In this document: one piece after another, positions 4,667 through 6,353 of the stretch
Numbering within the stretch: the stretch's first letter is position 1
Layout: every line of letters begins with the position of its first letter
From: Rickettsiales bacterium
Lineage (GTDB): Bacteria; Pseudomonadota; Alphaproteobacteria; Rickettsiales; UBA3002
DNA: 6,353 bases
NCBI GenBank assembly: GCA_027489915.1
Contig: JAIXZB010000126.1
Location: 1 to 6,353, forward strand
Reading direction: 5' to 3'
Translations under genes and position numbers: made by a program
Notes under the pieces: generated by a model
Databases searched by the model: none
Seen by the model: the letters and a program-made list of their open reading frames with translations, nothing else
What the model was told of the DNA's origin: nothing

Positions 4667-5971
4667 ATGGCACAGCTTGATTTTTTAGACATCATCAAAT
4701 CGCGGGGATTCTTTCATCAATGCACCGATGAAACGGGATTGCACGCATTGACCGCCGAGGGCAAGGCGGTGCCTGCCTATATTGGGTTCGATTGCACAGC
4801 GAAATCGCTGCATGTGGGAAGTTTGCTGCAGATTATGCTGCTGCGCTGGTGGCAAAAATGCGGTCATAAACCCATTGTGCTTATGGGTGGCGGCACCACA
4901 AAAGTGGGCGACCCCAGCGGCAAAGATGAGAGCCGCCCGCAACTGACAGACGCAGATATTCAGGCCAATATGGACGGCATCAAACAGGTGTTTGCCAAGT
5001 TTTTGACATTTGGCGATGGCGCGAGCGATGCGGTGATGGTGAATAACGATGATTGGCTGAAAGAAATTAACTACATCGATTTCCTGCGTGATTACGGAAA
5101 GCATTTTTCGGTGAACCGCATGATGAGCATGGATTCCGTGAAATTACGGCTGGAGCGCGACCAGCATTTGAGTTTCCTTGAGTTCAATTACATGATTCTG
5201 CAGGCGTATGATTTTGTAGAGCTGAACAAGCGCATGGGTTGCAGATTGCAAATGGGTGGGAGCGACCAGTGGGGTAATATTGTGATGGGAGTTGATTTAG
5301 AAAGAAGAACTAAAAATTACAGAATGAACCTTTCCGAAGCTCTGATGGAAAAAGATTTGTTATCTCACGAAGGCAGTTTATTTGGTCTAACCTCCCCCCT
5401 CATGACCACTGCATCGGGCGCCAAAATGGGCAAGACGGCTGCAGGGGCGGTGTGGCTTTCGGAGCAGATGGTTTCGCCTTATGATTACTGGCAGTTCTGG
5501 CGCAATACGGAAGATGCGGATGTGGGCAAGTTTTTGAAACTGTTCACCGAGATTGATGTGGCAGAGTGCGAGCGTTTGGGTGCGCTTGCGGGTGCCGAAA
5601 TTAATGAAGCGAAGAAGATTTTGGCGACTGAAGCAACCGCGCTTTTGCATGGGCGCGAGGCGGCGGAGTTGGCAGCGCGCACGGCACAAGAAACGTTTGA
5701 AGCTGGCGGAACCAGCGCGGATTTACCTGAAGTGATGATTGCTAAAGCAGAGCTTGAAGTAGGAATGCCTACTTATGCAGTATTTGTAAAAGCTGGCCTA
5801 GCTACAAGCAACGGCGAAGCACGGCGTTTGATTGCAGGCAAAGGTGCGCGCATCAATGATGCAGTGGTGGAGAACGATAGTATGGTTGTTTCCATGGCGC
5901 TCATGACTGCGGATGGCTTTATCAAGCTTTCATCAGGCAAGAAAAAGCATGTGCTGGTGAGGGCTGAGTAG
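4667..5971 (+). CDS. tyrS: Tyrosyl-tRNA synthetase (tyrosine--tRNA ligase)
   Basis: Class I aminoacyl-tRNA synthetase that charges tRNA-Tyr with tyrosine. Numbered from ATG 4667 (434 residues): YIGFDCTAKSLHVGSL (38-53) holds the HIGH-like signature HVGS; MGGGTTKVGDPSGK (73-86); LEFNYMILQAYDF (171-183); GGSDQWGNI (197-205) for tyrosine binding; KMGKT (253-257) as the KMSKS-like loop; and a C-terminal S4-like domain from about 365, with GLATSNGEARRLIAGKGARIND (377-398). Residues about 212-238 are an AT-rich stretch giving roughly 18 residues more than the Rickettsia enzyme as I remember it. Start: ATG 4667 fits the family N-terminus best; ATG 4652 (439 residues) lies inside the repeat element; the frame stays open back to TTG 4604. 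None has a clear Shine-Dalgarno. No convincing promoter was found in the upstream element. Confidence 0.93.
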   Translation: MAQLDFLDIIKSRGFFHQCTDETGLHALTAEGKAVPAYIGFDCTAKSLHVGSLLQIMLLRWWQKCGHKPIVLMGGGTTKVGDPSGKDESRPQLTDADIQANMDGIKQVFAKFLTFGDGASDAVMVNNDDWLKEINYIDFLRDYGKHFSVNRMMSMDSVKLRLERDQHLSFLEFNYMILQAYDFVELNKRMGCRLQMGGSDQWGNIVMGVDLERRTKNYRMNLSEALMEKDLLSHEGSLFGLTSPLMTTASGAKMGKTAAGAVWLSEQMVSPYDYWQFWRNTEDADVGKFLKLFTEIDVAECERLGALAGAEINEAKKILATEATALLHGREAAELAARTAQETFEAGGTSADLPEVMIAKAELEVGMPTYAVFVKAGLATSNGEARRLIAGKGARINDAVVENDSMVVSMALMTADGFIKLSSGKKKHVLVRAE

Positions 5972-5982
5972 CCCCCACAATT

Positions 5983-6074
5983 CGTCATTCTGTGTGTAAC
6001 GAAGCGAAAGTACAGAATCTCTTTTTAATCACTGAACGATAAATTCTGTGCAGCCTTTGGCTCACAGGGTGACG
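5983..6074. repeat. Dyad-rich intergenic repeat element downstream of tyrS
   Basis: A 92-bp element whose ends are imperfect inverted repeats: CGTCATTCTGTG (5983-5994) against CACAGGGTGACG (6063-6074), pairing at 10 of 12 positions. Inner structure: ATTCTGT / ACAGAAT (5987-5993 and 6012-6018), and a tight hairpin CTGTG-c-AGCC-ttt-GGCT-CACAG (6046-6067, one bulge). It opens with the same CGTCATTC as the element before tyrS and likewise ends with TGACGA, so the two probably belong to one family or two related ones. It occupies most of the gap between the convergent tyrS and AsmA-like genes. Confidence 0.6.
5987..6026 (+). terminator. Possible tyrS terminator within the repeat element
   Basis: The 7-bp inverted repeat ATTCTGT / ACAGAAT is followed by CTCTTTTT (6019-6026), starting about 15 nt after the tyrS stop. 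The stem is weak and the loop long (18 nt), so this is a tentative rho-independent terminator. The GC-richer hairpin at 6046-6067 has no T-run on the plus strand. Confidence 0.3.
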
Positions 6075-6085
6075 AGTATTGGGTA

Positions 6086-6353
6086 TTAGCGGCGCTCGCG
6101 CACGGGGCTGGAGGGGCCTTTTTTATTATCTGAGGGAGGCACGGACTCGCCATCGAAAATGCCACGTAGGAAGCCTGGGGTGAGGCCTGAAAGTGGATTC
6201 ACGGATACTTCGGGATCGGCGTATTTGCCTTTGATGGTGTAGGTGAAGCTGAATAACCCCTCGCCCTCACCGCCTGCTATGGCGCCGATAACGGGGATTT
6301 GGCCAACAATGGAATTAAGCATGTAAGCAGGCACCAGCACACCTTTTAGGTTA
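6086..6353 (-). CDS. AsmA-like (DUF3971/YhdP-type) protein, C-terminal end only
   Basis: The last 88 codons of a gene entering from the right edge, open to the boundary, so the true start is outside the window. Seen: PAYMLNSIVGQIPVIG, then a glycine-rich turn and GLFSFTYTIKGKYADPEVSVNP, then LTPGFLRGIFDG and a polar, basic tail ending VRERR. This pattern (short hydrophobic stretch, two beta strands, DPEVSVNPLS, PGFLR) is what I recall from the C-termini of large alphaproteobacterial AsmA-like proteins, which are inner-membrane-anchored periplasmic proteins linked to lipid transport and outer-membrane homeostasis. An internal GTG at 6340 is not the start, because the reading frame continues upstream with family-like residues (NLKG). 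Convergent with tyrS, with a repeat element between them. Confidence 0.75.
   Translation of the reverse strand, partial: NLKGVLVPAYMLNSIVGQIPVIGAIAGGEGEGLFSFTYTIKGKYADPEVSVNPLSGLTPGFLRGIFDGESVPPSDNKKGPSSPVRERR

Noticed and set aside
5331..5351. TTTCC/GGAAA inverted repeat inside the TyrS insert, as proof of a palindromic element
   Set aside because: Five base pairs around an 11-nt loop are within chance for this length; the dyad alone does not show a mobile element.
4553..6074. Composite transposon formed by the two repeat elements around tyrS
   Set aside because: There is no transposase, no target-site duplication was found, and the elements share only short end motifs. tyrS is an essential gene in an expected neighbourhood.

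Overview
The window looks like part of an alphaproteobacterial chromosome of moderate GC. Protein sequences and gene neighbourhood (IscS, IscR, short-form CysE, TyrS with a GSDQWGNI core, AnmK, an AsmA-like C-terminus) all point to that class, and the IscS N-terminus reads most like the ISC-type enzymes I remember from Rickettsiales and relatives. This taxonomic call rests on remembered family sequences, not on a search.

Positions 1-2537 (minus strand) hold an iron-sulfur/cysteine cluster transcribed leftwards: cysE (serine O-acetyltransferase), iscR (Rrf2-family Fe-S regulator), a NifS/IscS-like cysteine desulfurase, and the first 80 codons of a second desulfurase, iscS, which runs off the left edge. 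The first three genes are joined by two ATGA stop/start overlaps. A good sigma70-type promoter with a built-in IscR type-1-like site lies before cysE. A second, more degenerate IscR-like site lies in the 82-nt gap before iscS. The apparent logic is one autoregulated unit: CysE makes the cysteine precursor, the desulfurases take sulfur from cysteine for cluster assembly, and IscR senses cluster supply and controls both promoters. The scaffold and chaperone genes would lie left of position 1 (inference).

Positions 2711-4527 hold a convergent pair 2 nt apart: a small alpha/beta hydrolase (plus strand), divergent from cysE across the IscR-controlled region, and anmK (minus strand), an anhydromuropeptide-recycling kinase.

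Positions 4528-6353 hold tyrS (plus strand), bracketed by two dyad-rich repeat elements of about 105 and 92 bp that both begin CGTCATTC and end in TGACGA. The upstream element fills the anmK-tyrS gap and reaches into the possible tyrS start region. TyrS carries an AT-rich in-frame segment (about 33% GC against 58% just downstream) that looks like an extra loop of about 18 residues between its GSDQWGNI and KMGKT motifs. The right edge holds the C-terminus of an AsmA-like protein convergent with tyrS.

There are no RNA genes, CRISPR arrays or transposase genes, and no gene-free stretch over 300 bases. Nothing here is clearly a new system. The points most worth a second look are the IscR regulatory architecture with cysE as leading gene, the TyrS insert, and the repeat elements around tyrS.
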